NCBI RefSeq assembly: GCF_001261915.1
Contig: NZ_CVRT01000029.1
Span: 1-40,707, forward strand
Direction: 5' to 3'
Origin: Halorubrum sp. SD626R
Lineage (GTDB): Archaea > Halobacteriota > Halobacteria > Halobacteriales > Haloferacaceae
Length of the DNA stretch: 40,707 bases
The first letter of the stretch is position 1. Each line of letters starts with the position of its first letter. The position numbers were made by a program, and so were the translations under genes. The notes under the pieces were generated by a model that was given only the letters and a program-made list of their open reading frames with translations, made no database searches and had not been told where the DNA came from. Shown here one piece after another: positions 15,575 through 24,627 of this stretch.

Positions 15575-17452
15575 TCACTCTTCGTTCACGACCGGAATCG
15601 ACACAGTCACTTTCGTCCCGCGCGGCTCGCGCTCGGCGTAGTCGATGTCGGCGCCGACCGCGGCGGCGCCCCACGCGACGACCCACAGCCCGAGCCCGGA
15701 GCCGTGTTCGAGCGCGGTCTCGCGTCCCGACTCGACGGTCTGGATCTCGTGGTCGGGGATGCCCGGACCGTCGTCGGCGACGGTGAGGCGGAACCGAGCT
15801 GGCTGATCGTCGGTTCCGGCGTCCCCCGCGCCGTCCGCGCCGCTCCCGCCCTCGCCTCTGTCTTCCCGTTCGAGCGTTACCCGGACCCATGGCCCGGCGT
15901 CGTCGCGCTCGACGCCCTCGCCGTCGTGGTGGGTCAGGGCGTTCTCGACGGTGTTGTCCACGACCGCGCGGAGCGCGTCGGCCCTGACGCGGGTGATCCA
16001 ACTCCGAGCGGTCCCGCCGTCCGCCGCCTCCGCGTCCCGCTCGACGTCCAGTTCGACGCTCGCGCCGGGCTCGCGATCGCGCGCGTCGGCGACGGCGTTC
16101 TCGACGAGCTCGTCGACGGCGACCGCGTCCGCCTCGCCGTCGGAGAGGAGCGCCTCCACGGTGCCCGCCTTCTCGCCGAGCGCGGCCAGCGCGCCCGCCC
16201 GGCGCTCGATCGCGTCGGCCATCCGGGCCAGCTCCGGGTCCTCTAGGCGGTCGGCGAGCAGCTCGCCGTAGCCGTGGACGACGCCGGCGCCGTTCCGCAG
16301 GTTGTGTCGAAGCACGCGGTTCAACACCTCCAGCTGCTGGCGGCGGCGCTCCCGCTCCGTCACGTCGGAGAAGACCACCGTGTAGCCGACGCGGGTCCCG
16401 CTGGGGTCGGTCAGGGGCGAGGTCGACACCGCGTACGTCCGGCGCCCCGCGCCGTCGCGGGACTCGACCTCGACGGTCTCGCGGGCACCGCCGGCGTCGA
16501 CTCCCGTCTCGTCGCCGCTCGCGCCGTCGTCGGCGTCGCCGCTCGCGCCGTCTTCCCCGCCCACGTCGACCGGGAGGCCGAGAAACGCGTCGAGGGGGCG
16601 GTCGCGGGCGGCCTCGGCGTCGACGCCGAGCAGCGCCTCGGCCGCGGGGTTGAGTCGGACGACTCGCCCGTCGAGCGCGAGCGCGACGATGGGGTCGGCG
16701 AGGTCGTCGATCGCGGTGCGTTCGGCGGCGCGACTGGTCGTCGGGTTCCGGTCGAACATCTCCGCGCGGTTGAACGCGTACGCGTCGAGCAGCACGTGGG
16801 GGACGAACATCAGCGGCGCGAGCTGGAGCTGCGGCACCGGGCCGAGCTCCAGCGTCCACGCGACCAAGGCGAACCCCGGCGGCAGCGAACTCAGCGCGAC
16901 CGCGGCGCTCTCGCGGCGGTAGAGGGGGCCGTAGCTGAGCAGCGTGTCGACGAGGAGGAAGACGGCGCTTGCGACGAGCACCGTCTCGACGGCGACGACG
17001 AGGTACGCCCAGGGGCCGAACGCGTACGAGACGGTCGCGACGCCGAACGCGGGGTCGCTCTCGAAGCCGGTCCAGAACGCCCCGTGGAGCGGGTTCGTGG
17101 CGAGCAGCGCGGTCGAGAGGAGCCCGAAGCCGACGACCGCCGCGAACAGGCGGCTCCGGACCACGTCGCTCCGTCCGGTGTACTCCAACGCGAAGCCGAG
17201 GAAGGCGATCCCGGTCCAGAGGACGCCGAGCCACATCCCGGCCTCCAGGGCCGTCCGGAGGGTCGGGTCCCCGACTAGTAGCCCGACTCCGTAGGAGAGA
17301 CACCACGTCGCCTGCGCGGCGAACACGCCGAGGAACCAGTCGACGCCGGGGCGACCCCGATGCTCGCGGATCGCCCACGCGAGGCCGAGCGCCCCCGCCC
17401 CGCCGGCGAGCGAGCCGACGGCGGGCCACGCGGGGACGAGGTCGAAGACCAT
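15575..17452 (-). CDS. 7TM-PAS histidine kinase (orphan)
   Basis: 625 residues from ATG 17452. Residues about 5-220 hold seven predicted membrane helices of the kind called the histidine kinase N-terminal 7TM region; about 245-372 is a PAS domain with an acidic insertion (about 298-325) and the usual FSDVTERERR exit; the phospho-accepting H383 is in VLNRVLRHNLRN, the haloarchaeal H-box form; then a HATPase domain with N-box VDNTVENALTHH (499-509), G1 DDGPGIP (560-566) and G2 GSGLGLW (594-600). The second Asp/Gly-rich stretch (532-550) is a halophilic insertion. The signal sensed is unknown. No response regulator is adjacent, so it probably signals to a distant or single-domain regulator. Confidence 0.88.
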   Translation of the reverse strand: MVFDLVPAWPAVGSLAGGAGALGLAWAIREHRGRPGVDWFLGVFAAQATWCLSYGVGLLVGDPTLRTALEAGMWLGVLWTGIAFLGFALEYTGRSDVVRSRLFAAVVGFGLLSTALLATNPLHGAFWTGFESDPAFGVATVSYAFGPWAYLVVAVETVLVASAVFLLVDTLLSYGPLYRRESAAVALSSLPPGFALVAWTLELGPVPQLQLAPLMFVPHVLLDAYAFNRAEMFDRNPTTSRAAERTAIDDLADPIVALALDGRVVRLNPAAEALLGVDAEAARDRPLDAFLGLPVDVGGEDGASGDADDGASGDETGVDAGGARETVEVESRDGAGRRTYAVSTSPLTDPSGTRVGYTVVFSDVTERERRRQQLEVLNRVLRHNLRNGAGVVHGYGELLADRLEDPELARMADAIERRAGALAALGEKAGTVEALLSDGEADAVAVDELVENAVADARDREPGASVELDVERDAEAADGGTARSWITRVRADALRAVVDNTVENALTHHDGEGVERDDAGPWVRVTLEREDRGEGGSGADGAGDAGTDDQPARFRLTVADDGPGIPDHEIQTVESGRETALEHGSGLGLWVVAWGAAAVGADIDYAEREPRGTKVTVSIPVVNEE

Positions 17453-17526
17453 GCGTGGGTACGACGGAGAGGCCGGGGGTAAAACTGTCGCGCGGCGGCC
17501 GCCGACTCCCCTTCGACCCGACGCAG

Positions 17527-18933
17527 TCACCCGGTCCGGCGTCGGAACCCCGCGGCGACGGGCACGAGGAGCAGCGCGCCGACGAGGAACGGGGACGCGA
17601 CGGCGACCGTGTAGAGGACGGCCATCAGGGGCGGTCCCACGGTCCGGCCGAGGCTCGACGCGCCCTGGGTCACCCCGAAGGCGGCCCCCTGTCCCGCGTC
17701 GTCGGCCGACGCCGAGACGAGCGTCGCGAGCGAGACGTTCACGAGGGCGTTCCCGAGCGAGAGCGCCGCGAGCGCCAGCAGCAGCGCGACGAGCGGGAGC
17801 GTGAGCCACGCCGGGCCGCCGAGAGCGACGTCCCCAGCCGCCCGGTCGACGAGCCCGGTCGTGGGGATCGCGACGAGCGCGACGCCGAGGACGACCGACC
17901 CGGCCGCGACGAGCGTCCGCGAGGGGACGACCCGCGAGAGCCGCCCGACGAGGACGCCCTGGTTCACCGCGCCGAGGACGCCGACGTAGGTGAGGAGGAA
18001 CGCCGCGGCCGTCGCGTCGTAGCCGAACGCGTCGGCGACGTACGGGATGAACATCACCTGCACGCCCGCGAACGCGACGGCGACGACGAAGTACGCGACC
18101 GTCAGCGGCCGGAGTGTCGCGGAGGCCAGGGCGTCGCGGAACTGCCCGATCGCGGTTGCCCGTCGGCCCGCGGTCTCGCTCGCGGGCCGAGTCCGGTTCG
18201 GCTCTTCGAGGAAGAGGGCCCCCACGCCCACCGCGAGGAAGCTCATCCCCGCCGCCGCGAAGCTCGGGAGGGAGTAGGCGGTGGCCGGGACGAACGCCGG
18301 GAGGAGGGCGTCGGCGCGGGCGACCACCGGATCGGCGGCGAGCAGCCCGCCGATCGCCGGCCCGAAGACGAAGCCGAGCGCGAACGACGCGCCGACGAGC
18401 CCGAGGGCGCCCGCCCGCCGGTTCCGGGGCGTGATGTCGGCCACGTACGCCTGCGCGGCGGCGATGTTCCCGCCCATCGCCCCGGCGAGCGTCCGGGAGC
18501 CGAACAGCGTCGCCAGCGCCGCGACGGGGCCGAAGCGCGCCCCCGCCGCCCCGGCGTAGCCGAACGTCACCCACGCGACGCCGGCGGTCGCCAGCGACGC
18601 GAGCAGGACCGGGCGACGCCCGATCCGGTCGGAGAGCCGGCCGAGCGTGGGCGCCGCGAGGAACTGCGCGAGCGAGTACGACGCCGCGAGCAGACCGATG
18701 AAGGCGTCGCTGACGCCGAAGGAGCGCACGTAGAAGGGGAGGATCGGGATCACGATCCCGAAGCCGACCAGGTCGATGAACACGACGCCGATCACCACGG
18801 CGAGCGCGCGGCGCGGGTTGGCGACGGACGGGGATCGCTCCGGCCCGTCGTCGCCGTCAGCGTCGCCGGCGGCGTCGGCGACCCCGTCGAGGTCGCCCCC
18901 GCTCGACGCCGCGCCGGCTTCCGGGTGTGTCAC
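17527..18933 (-). CDS. MFS transporter, TetA/multidrug-like exporter
   Basis: 468 residues with about 12 membrane helices after an acidic N-terminal tail of 40 residues. Motif A of the major facilitator superfamily is GRLSDRIGRRPVL (about residues 97-109) between helices 2 and 3; the VFIDLVGFGIVIPILPFY helix 1 and the GPAIGGLL motif C in helix 5 (an antiporter signature) resemble drug:H+ antiporters of the TetA group. The substrate cannot be deduced and resistance to any drug is not implied. Start is GTG 18933. It lies 74 bp upstream of the histidine kinase on the same strand; a joint transcript is possible but not shown. Confidence 0.85.
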   Translation of the reverse strand: MTHPEAGAASSGGDLDGVADAAGDADGDDGPERSPSVANPRRALAVVIGVVFIDLVGFGIVIPILPFYVRSFGVSDAFIGLLAASYSLAQFLAAPTLGRLSDRIGRRPVLLASLATAGVAWVTFGYAGAAGARFGPVAALATLFGSRTLAGAMGGNIAAAQAYVADITPRNRRAGALGLVGASFALGFVFGPAIGGLLAADPVVARADALLPAFVPATAYSLPSFAAAGMSFLAVGVGALFLEEPNRTRPASETAGRRATAIGQFRDALASATLRPLTVAYFVVAVAFAGVQVMFIPYVADAFGYDATAAAFLLTYVGVLGAVNQGVLVGRLSRVVPSRTLVAAGSVVLGVALVAIPTTGLVDRAAGDVALGGPAWLTLPLVALLLALAALSLGNALVNVSLATLVSASADDAGQGAAFGVTQGASSLGRTVGPPLMAVLYTVAVASPFLVGALLLVPVAAGFRRRTG

Positions 18934-19025
18934 GGTTACGAGAGATCCCCCGGAGGGTTAAATTGGCGCCCGAGCGCGTCGCCGGGTGGGTCAGCCGAGA
19001 GTGTCGATTCCGGGCGGGACCGCCG

Positions 19026-19619
19026 CTACAGGTGTCGCTCGATGACGCGCTTCGCCGATTGGCCCTTTTCCTTCCAGCCGTACCCCTCGTCGTACACGTG
19101 GCGCTTGGCGTCGACGAGCTCCTCGGGCGTCGACTCCTCGAAGCCGCCGCGGTCCCACGCGCCGGACTCGCGGAGCCACTCGACGACGTTCTCGCGGGTC
19201 TCGGGCCACGAGAGCCCGACCATCTCGTACCACGCCACCATCGCGAAGACGGCGTTGTCGTGGCAGCCGGGGACGGAGCCGTGCTCGTAGACGGTGCGCA
19301 TGGGGTCGCGGGTCGGCTCCGAGACGCGCTCCTTGAACTCCGCGGCGGTGAGCAGCCGGAGCCGGTCGCCGTCCTCGACGACGCGCTGCTCGCGCGCTAA
19401 GGCGTCGAGCGCGGCCTTGTGGAGCCCGCCCCACTCGCCGTGGACCGCCTCGCGGAGCGTGGACTCGGCCATCCCGTCCGGCTCGGCGGTGAGGACGGTC
19501 AAGAGGTCCGTGTACGCCTTCTCGATGGTCGGCCAGCTCACGCCCTCGAAGTCGCAGTCGGCGTCGTGGAGGCTGTTGGTCGTCCGACAGCCGGGACACG
19601 GGTAGCGGAACGTCGGCAC
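19026..19619 (-). CDS. Haloarchaeal protein with N-terminal zinc-knuckle-like motif, unknown function
   Basis: 197 residues. The N-terminus has C8-P-G-C11 and H18-D-A-D-C22, a plausible single zinc site. The rest is helical and acidic/aromatic, with [33 protein letters not shown] winged-helix character around residues 55-95 and a C-terminal [16 protein letters not shown] helix. A nucleic-acid-binding role would be a guess. Start GTG 19619; the nearest alternatives would remove the cysteines. It is transcribed away from mdh with about 150 bp between them. Confidence 0.65.
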   Translation of the reverse strand: MPTFRYPCPGCRTTNSLHDADCDFEGVSWPTIEKAYTDLLTVLTAEPDGMAESTLREAVHGEWGGLHKAALDALAREQRVVEDGDRLRLLTAAEFKERVSEPTRDPMRTVYEHGSVPGCHDNAVFAMVAWYEMVGLSWPETRENVVEWLRESGAWDRGGFEESTPEELVDAKRHVYDEGYGWKEKGQSAKRVIERHL

Positions 19620-19770
19620 TGGGTGGGAGTGCGCGGCGGCGGGAGTTAGGGTTTTCGCGACGGCCGGCGGGCGCGGACCGCCGGCCGAGTCCGGAGACGC
19701 ACGGCATTGCCGCTATCGATCACGGCGTTCCGAAACGTTTACTCGCCGGCCGGCCGCGGTTTCAGACGGT

Positions 19771-20685
19771 ATGACAAAAGTCAGCGTCATCGGTGCGGCG
19801 GGGACCGTCGGGGCGGCGGCGGGGTACAACCTCGCGCTGCGCGACGTGGTCGACGAGCTCGTGTTCGTCGACATCCCGGACCAGCGCGAGACGACGATCG
19901 GGCAGGCGGCCGACACGAACCACGGGATCGCCTACGACTCGAACACGACCGTCCGACAGGGCGAGTACGCGGACACCGCCGGCTCGGACGTCGTCGTGAT
20001 CACGGCCGGCATCCCCCGGAAGGAGGGGCAGACCCGGATCGACCTGGCCGGCGACAACGCCCCCATCATGGAGGACATCGGCTCCTCCATCGCCGAGCAC
20101 AACGACGACTTCGTCACCGTCACCACCTCGAACCCGGTGGACCTGCTCAACCGCCACCTGTACGAGGCGGGCGACCGTGACCGCCACAAGGTGGTCGGCT
20201 TCGGCGGGCGGCTCGACTCCGCGCGCTTCCGGTACGTCCTCTCCGAGCGCTTCGACGCGCCCGTGCAGAACGTCGAGGCGACGATCCTCGGCGAGCACGG
20301 CGACGCGCAGGCGCCCGTCTTCTCGAAGGTACGCGTGAACGGCCGCGACCCGAGCTTCGACGCCGACGAGAAGGAGGAGATCCTCGAAGACCTCCAGGAG
20401 TCGGCGATGGACGTGATCAGCCGGAAGGGGGCCACGCAGTGGGGGCCCGCCACCGGCGTCGCGCACACGGTCGAGGCCATCCTGAACGACACCGGCGAGG
20501 TGCTCCCCTGCTCGGTCGTGCTCGACGGCGAGTTCGGCTACGAGGACACCGCGCTCGGCGTCCCCGCGAAGCTCGGATCCGACGGCGTCGAGGAGGTCGT
20601 CGAGTGGGACCTCGACGAGTATGAGGCCGACCTGCTCGACGAGGCCGCCGAGAAGCTCTCCGAGCAGTACGAGAAGATCGCTTAG
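19771..20685 (+). CDS. mdh: Malate dehydrogenase, LDH-like archaeal type
   Basis: 304 residues. NAD-dependent oxidation of malate to oxaloacetate in the citric acid cycle. The sequence matches the halophilic LDH-like MDH: nucleotide loop GAAGTVG (8-14), VFVDIPD with D34 selecting NAD, substrate arginines R83 and R89 in [10 protein letters not shown]152-region DSARFRYVL, and catalytic H176 in GEHGDAQ with its Asp partner near D149. Surface residues are strongly acidic, as expected for the tetramer in high salt. A GTTTACT box lies about 31 bases before the ATG. Dispersed element E begins about 110 bp after the stop; a T-rich patch near 20731-20736 may end the transcript. Confidence 0.95.
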   Translation: MTKVSVIGAAGTVGAAAGYNLALRDVVDELVFVDIPDQRETTIGQAADTNHGIAYDSNTTVRQGEYADTAGSDVVVITAGIPRKEGQTRIDLAGDNAPIMEDIGSSIAEHNDDFVTVTTSNPVDLLNRHLYEAGDRDRHKVVGFGGRLDSARFRYVLSERFDAPVQNVEATILGEHGDAQAPVFSKVRVNGRDPSFDADEKEEILEDLQESAMDVISRKGATQWGPATGVAHTVEAILNDTGEVLPCSVVLDGEFGYEDTALGVPAKLGSDGVEEVVEWDLDEYEADLLDEAAEKLSEQYEKIA

Positions 20686-20796
20686 AAACCCGTTCGACCT
20701 CTCTCGGTCGCCGACGGGGACCGGAATCTCAACGCTCAATTTTCCGTGGTACCGGCCGGAGTTCGCGACAGCGACGAGCGCCTATTTATAAATAAA

Positions 20797-21190
20797 GCCG
20801 CGCGGTGGCGCGCCCCGGTGAGCGGCCCGAAGGGCCGCGAATCGACGGTGCGAGGGAGTCGCGAACGAAGTGAGCGACGAGGCTGGGGAGGCGTGAGGTG
20901 CGGTACTGTGCGGGGCGGGACTCAAAGGGGCAGCCGCGAGGGCGACTTACGCTCGCTGCGCTCCTCAGTCGCTCGCGCCGCTCGCTCCTTGCGGTGCTTT
21001 CGTCGCCTAAGTCGCCCTCGCGGCTGGGGCTTTGGAGGTGTTCGCCGCGGATTCGGTGCTAAGAACGTATCGCCGAGCGACTGGGGCTTTGGAGGTCTTC
21101 ACCGCGAAGTCATCGATCACGTATCGCCGAGCGGCTAGGGCTCTGGCGGATACCGCCGCCGATCCGTCCCTGCCCGCTTATAAACAGTCG
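20797..21190 (+). repeat. Dispersed structured element, copy E (flipped central segment)
   Basis: Plus strand, in the convergent gap between mdh and the small membrane protein. It has the 5' hairpin GCGGCCC-gaa-GGGCCGC (20822-20838), a second hairpin GTCGC...GCGAC (20858-20878), the conserved block GAGGCTGGGGAGGCGTGAGG (20879-20898), ACTCAAAGGGGC, and the 94-bp segment 20932-21025 with perfect 18-bp arms AGCCGCGAGGGCGACTTA / TAAGTCGCCCTCGCGGCT. Then come three core modules starting at 21026, 21083 and 21137 (the last degenerate), ending with CTTATAAAC (21177-21185). The loop reads GCTCCTC first and GCGGTGCTT last, the same as D and opposite to A, B, C and F. A TATA-like TTATAAATAAA marks the 5' edge at 20786-20796. 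Confidence 0.87.
21026..21158 (+). repeat. Tandem core modules in element E (57 and 54 bp spacing)
   Basis: Cores GGGGCTTTGGAGGTGTTC (21026), GGGGCTTTGGAGGTCTTC (21083) and the degenerate AGGGCTCTGGCGGATACC (21137). The linker before the second and third carries GTATCGCCGAGCGRCT, matching the linkers in D. Confidence 0.78.
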
Positions 21191-21210
21191 ATTCAGATCT
21201 CTCACTCCCC

Positions 21211-21414
21211 TTATTCCCCGTCGGCGTTCGCGAGGAACTCCACGTCGCCGGCGATGACGGCGCTCGCGATGACTCCGCAACCGACCAGCAGCGCGACGAC
21301 GAGCGTCGTCAGCGCCACCGAGAGCGCGCCCCCGCCGATCGCGACGCCGACGAACGCGCCGACCGCGCCGCCGACGCCGCCGGCGATGACCGCGAGCGTC
21401 TGTGCCTCGCTCAT
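21211..21414 (-). CDS. Small two-helix membrane protein
   Basis: 67 residues, beginning MSEAQTLAVIAGGVGG. Two hydrophobic segments (about residues 7-29 and 31-54) are rich in Gly, Ala and Val with a short turn, and the tail is acidic. The glycine-zipper-like first helix (GGVGGAVGAFVGVAIGGG) is distinctive. No family recognised; small membrane proteins like this are common in haloarchaea. ATG start, convergent with mdh across element E. Confidence 0.6.
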   Translation of the reverse strand: MSEAQTLAVIAGGVGGAVGAFVGVAIGGGALSVALTTLVVALLVGCGVIASAVIAGDVEFLANADGE

Positions 21415-21513
21415 AGCTGTCGGTTTCCCAACACCGGTAATAAACGTTCGCGTCGGGCTCTCACGGGTGATAACGCGTGGCCCGCCTCGCCGCCCGTCGC
21501 TTACACCCGGCGC

Positions 21514-22485
21514 TCAGCGCGGGTAGCGTCGGCCGAGGTCGGGGTCGTTCCCGCCGTCTCGGTCGCTCGCCGACGCCTCGTCGCCTCTCCTCTCGCCGCC
21601 GTCTCCGTCACCCGCGGCCTCATCGTCGTCTCCCGGATCGCCGCCCGGGCTCACGCTCCCGGTCCGGTAGCCGGCCATGTCGAGGGTGACGTAGTCGAAG
21701 CCAAGGTCGGAGAGGTGCTCGTGGACCGCGTCGGCGAACGCGGGGTCCAGCGCGCGCTCCAACTCGTCCGGCGCGATCTCGACTCGTGCGAGCCCGTCGT
21801 GGTCGCGGACGCGGAACCCCTCGAACCCCCACTCGCGGAGCACCCGCTCGGCCTTCTCCACGCGGGTCAGGCGCTCCTCGGTCACCTCCAGCCCGGTCGG
21901 GATCCGCGAGGAGAGACACGCCATCGACGGCTTGTCGGCGACCGACAGGCCGTACGCCTCGGCGATCTCGCGGACCTCCCCCTTCGCGATCCCGGCGTCA
22001 AGGAGCGGCGAGACCACGTCCAGCTCATCGACCGCGCGCAGGCCGGGGCGGTGTCCCTCGCCGGGGTCGTCGGCGTTCGTCCCGTCGCAGACGGTGCCGA
22101 TCGCGAGCTCCTCGGCCGTCTCGTACATCCGGCCGAGCCGCATCGTCCGGCAGTGGTAACAGCGGTCGCCGTCGTTGGCGACGAAGTTCGGGTCGTCGAG
22201 CTCGGAGAACGTCACGGTCTCGTGGCGGATCCCGATCTCCCCGGCGACCCGTTTCGCGTCGTCGAGCTCCGCGGCCGGCAGCGTCTCGCTCCGCGCCGTG
22301 CACGCGACCGCGTCGTCGCCGAGGGCGTCGCGCGCGAGCGCGGCGACGACCGCGGAGTCGACGCCGCCCGAGAAGGCGACGAGGACCCCGTCCCGCTCGG
22401 CGAGCGCGTCGCGGGCGGCCGCCGCCTTCGCCGCCGTCTCCGGGTCGAGCGCGTCCCGGTCGGCGGCGAGGGTGTGGTGGCTCAT
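21514..22485 (-). CDS. larE: LarE-like ATP-dependent sulfur transferase
   Basis: 323 residues. PP-loop ATP pyrophosphatase of the LarE family. The SGGVDS nucleotide loop is at 39-44; the sulfur-donating cysteine is C190 in PSMACLSSRIPTG, the family signature; C109-Y-H-C112 adds a CxxC pair. In the best-studied system LarE adenylates a nicotinic acid-derived carboxylate and adds sulfur for the nickel-pincer cofactor of lactate racemase, together with LarB and LarC. Neither partner is in the window, and LarE-like proteins may serve other thiolations. The last 50 residues are an acidic, low-complexity tail. ATG 22485 was chosen because it gives the family length; the open frame runs on upstream without meaning. 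Confidence 0.82.
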   Translation of the reverse strand: MSHHTLAADRDALDPETAAKAAAARDALAERDGVLVAFSGGVDSAVVAALARDALGDDAVACTARSETLPAAELDDAKRVAGEIGIRHETVTFSELDDPNFVANDGDRCYHCRTMRLGRMYETAEELAIGTVCDGTNADDPGEGHRPGLRAVDELDVVSPLLDAGIAKGEVREIAEAYGLSVADKPSMACLSSRIPTGLEVTEERLTRVEKAERVLREWGFEGFRVRDHDGLARVEIAPDELERALDPAFADAVHEHLSDLGFDYVTLDMAGYRTGSVSPGGDPGDDDEAAGDGDGGERRGDEASASDRDGGNDPDLGRRYPR

Positions 22486-22617
22486 GGCCCCGGTTCGGCG
22501 GCGGCGGGAAAAAGCGCGTCGGCCGCGGTCCGCGGGAGTCCGCGGATCGGGATCCCCCTCTCTCCCCGGATCGCGACCCCTCATCCTTTTGCGCGTCGCC
22601 GCAATAGCCGCGAGTAG

Positions 22618-24627
22618 ATGGAGCTGGAGGCGATCCCCGGCGTCGGGGCGAAGACGGCCGCCGCGCTGCGCGAGCTCGACGACCCGGTCGGGACCGTCGA
22701 GTCGGGCGACGTCGCCGCGATCGCCCGCGCGCCCGGCGTCAACGAGGCCCGCGCGGCCCGCATCGCCCGCGGCGCGATCCGCCGGCGACACGGCGACGAC
22801 GGCCGGGTGCTGGCGACCGACCGCGCCCGCGAGGTGTACCGGGAGGCGATCGACCTGCTGCGCGAGCGCACCGTCACCGACTACGCCGCCAAGCGCCTGG
22901 AGACGTTCTACCCGAGCGCCTCGGCCTCGCGGATCGCGGAGGCGCAGTCGTTCGTCGAGTCGGCGGTCGAGCGCGACCCCGACCCCGCGGTCCGCGAGGC
23001 GCTCGCCGGGATCGAACCCCTGACCGACCCGCCGACGGTCCGGGTGCGCGACCGCTGCCTCGCGACCGCCGACGCCGAGACGCTCGCCCGCGCGGAGTCG
23101 ACGGTCCCCGAGCTCTCGGTCGAGACGGTCGAGGACACTCGGGACGTCTCCGAGCTCGCCCGGTCGTACGCGACCGTGATCGTGCTCGACGAGGAGTTCG
23201 CCGGGCTCGACGTCGAGGGCGACGTGCACGTCCGGCCGGACGCCCTCGACGAGCCCGCCGAGACCGTCCCGGAACGGCTGCTCTCCTTCTTCGCCGCGAA
23301 CCGCGAGCGGCTGGAGGCGGCCGCGGCGGTCCACGAGGCGGCCGCGGCGGCGGGCGACCCCGTCGCCGACGGCGAGCCCGCGGCGGACACGGGCGCCCTC
23401 CGCGACGCCCTCGCGCGGCTCGACGACGACGGGACGATCGTCGGGGACGCGGAGCTGGAACGGCTGACCGCCGCCGTCGACGACCTCGACGCCGCCGTGT
23501 CGACCGCCGAGTCGGTCGCCGACGACCGGCTCCGAGAGGCGATCCGCGAGCGCGACGTGACGATCGAGGGCACCGACTTCCTCTCGCTCGTCGAGCAGGG
23601 CGCCCGCGTCGACTCGCTCCTGGACCGCGAGCTCGCCGACGAGTACGACGAGGCGCTGGCCCGCGCCCGCGAGCACCTCGCGGACGCGCTCCGCTTGGAG
23701 CCCGAGGAGGCGGAGCTCGCCGACCGCGTCTTCGGCGGCGACCCCTCGTTCCCGGTCGACCACGACGAGAGCGCGGTCTCGCGGCTCCGGACGGAGCTCT
23801 CCGCGGCGCGCGACCGGCGGGCCGCCCGGCTGAAGGCCGAGCTCGCGAGCGACCTCGGCGACCTGCGCGAGCCGGTGGAGGCGCTCGTCCGCGACGCGCT
23901 CGAACTCGACGTCGAGCTCGCCGTCGCGCGGTTCGCCGACGACTTCGACTGCGTCATGCCCGACGTCGTCGCCTCCGACTCGTCCGACTCGGGCTTCCGG
24001 ATCGAGGGGGGCCGCTCGCCGCTCCTCGACGTCGACTTCGCCGACGCCGAGCCGGTCGATTACGCGGTGTCGGGCGCGACGCTCCTCTCCGGGGTCAACT
24101 CCGGCGGCAAGACCTCGACGCTCGACCTGGTCGCCTTGGTCGTCGTGCTCGCGCAGATGGGGATGCCAGTCCCCGCCGAGTCGGCGGCGGTCGAGCGCTT
24201 CGAGGAGGTCCACTACTACGCGAAGTCGCAGGGCACCCTCGACGCGGGCGCGTTCGAGGCGACGCTTCGCGACTTCGGCGACCTCGTCGAGGGCGCCGAC
24301 GGCCGGCTCGTCCTCGTCGACGAGCTGGAGTCGATCACGGAGCCCGGCGCCTCCGCGAAGATCATCGCGGGCATCCTGGAGGCGCTCGACGGCCAGGACG
24401 CGACCGCCGTCTTCGTCTCGCACCTCGCCCGCGAGATCCGCGACGCCGCCGACTTCGACGTCGCCGTTGACGGGATCGAGGCCGAGGGGCTCGTCGACGG
24501 GGAGCTGCGCGTGAACCGGTCGCCGCGGAAGGGCCATCTCGCGCGTTCGACGCCGGAGCTCATCGTGGAGAAGCTCGCGGGCGACCGCGACACCGAGTTC
24601 TACGGCGACCTGCTTGAGAAGTTCTGA
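22618..24627 (+). CDS. MutS-family ATPase with N-terminal helix-hairpin-helix
   Basis: 669 residues. The first 55 residues contain two helix-hairpin-helix-like motifs (IPGVGAKTAAAL and APGVNEARAARI) that suggest DNA binding. The middle is the MutS core/lever helical region with acidic insertions. The C-terminal ATPase has Walker A GVNSGGKTS (about 491-499), Walker B LVLVDELES (about 561-569) and the switch His in VFVSHLAREI. There is no mismatch-recognition domain I and no C-terminal Smr nuclease, so it is neither a canonical MutS1 nor a full MutS2. Archaeal MutS-related proteins of this type are poorly characterised; a role in recombination or repair is inferred. Its end overlaps the convergent lipoprotein gene by 28 bp. 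Confidence 0.82.
   Translation: MELEAIPGVGAKTAAALRELDDPVGTVESGDVAAIARAPGVNEARAARIARGAIRRRHGDDGRVLATDRAREVYREAIDLLRERTVTDYAAKRLETFYPSASASRIAEAQSFVESAVERDPDPAVREALAGIEPLTDPPTVRVRDRCLATADAETLARAESTVPELSVETVEDTRDVSELARSYATVIVLDEEFAGLDVEGDVHVRPDALDEPAETVPERLLSFFAANRERLEAAAAVHEAAAAAGDPVADGEPAADTGALRDALARLDDDGTIVGDAELERLTAAVDDLDAAVSTAESVADDRLREAIRERDVTIEGTDFLSLVEQGARVDSLLDRELADEYDEALARAREHLADALRLEPEEAELADRVFGGDPSFPVDHDESAVSRLRTELSAARDRRAARLKAELASDLGDLREPVEALVRDALELDVELAVARFADDFDCVMPDVVASDSSDSGFRIEGGRSPLLDVDFADAEPVDYAVSGATLLSGVNSGGKTSTLDLVALVVVLAQMGMPVPAESAAVERFEEVHYYAKSQGTLDAGAFEATLRDFGDLVEGADGRLVLVDELESITEPGASAKIIAGILEALDGQDATAVFVSHLAREIRDAADFDVAVDGIEAEGLVDGELRVNRSPRKGHLARSTPELIVEKLAGDRDTEFYGDLLEKF

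Noticed and set aside
15575..18574. 999-residue fusion of the histidine kinase with upstream sequence
   Set aside because: The upstream part is antisense shadow of the MFS gene region; the 7TM region begins at ATG 17452.
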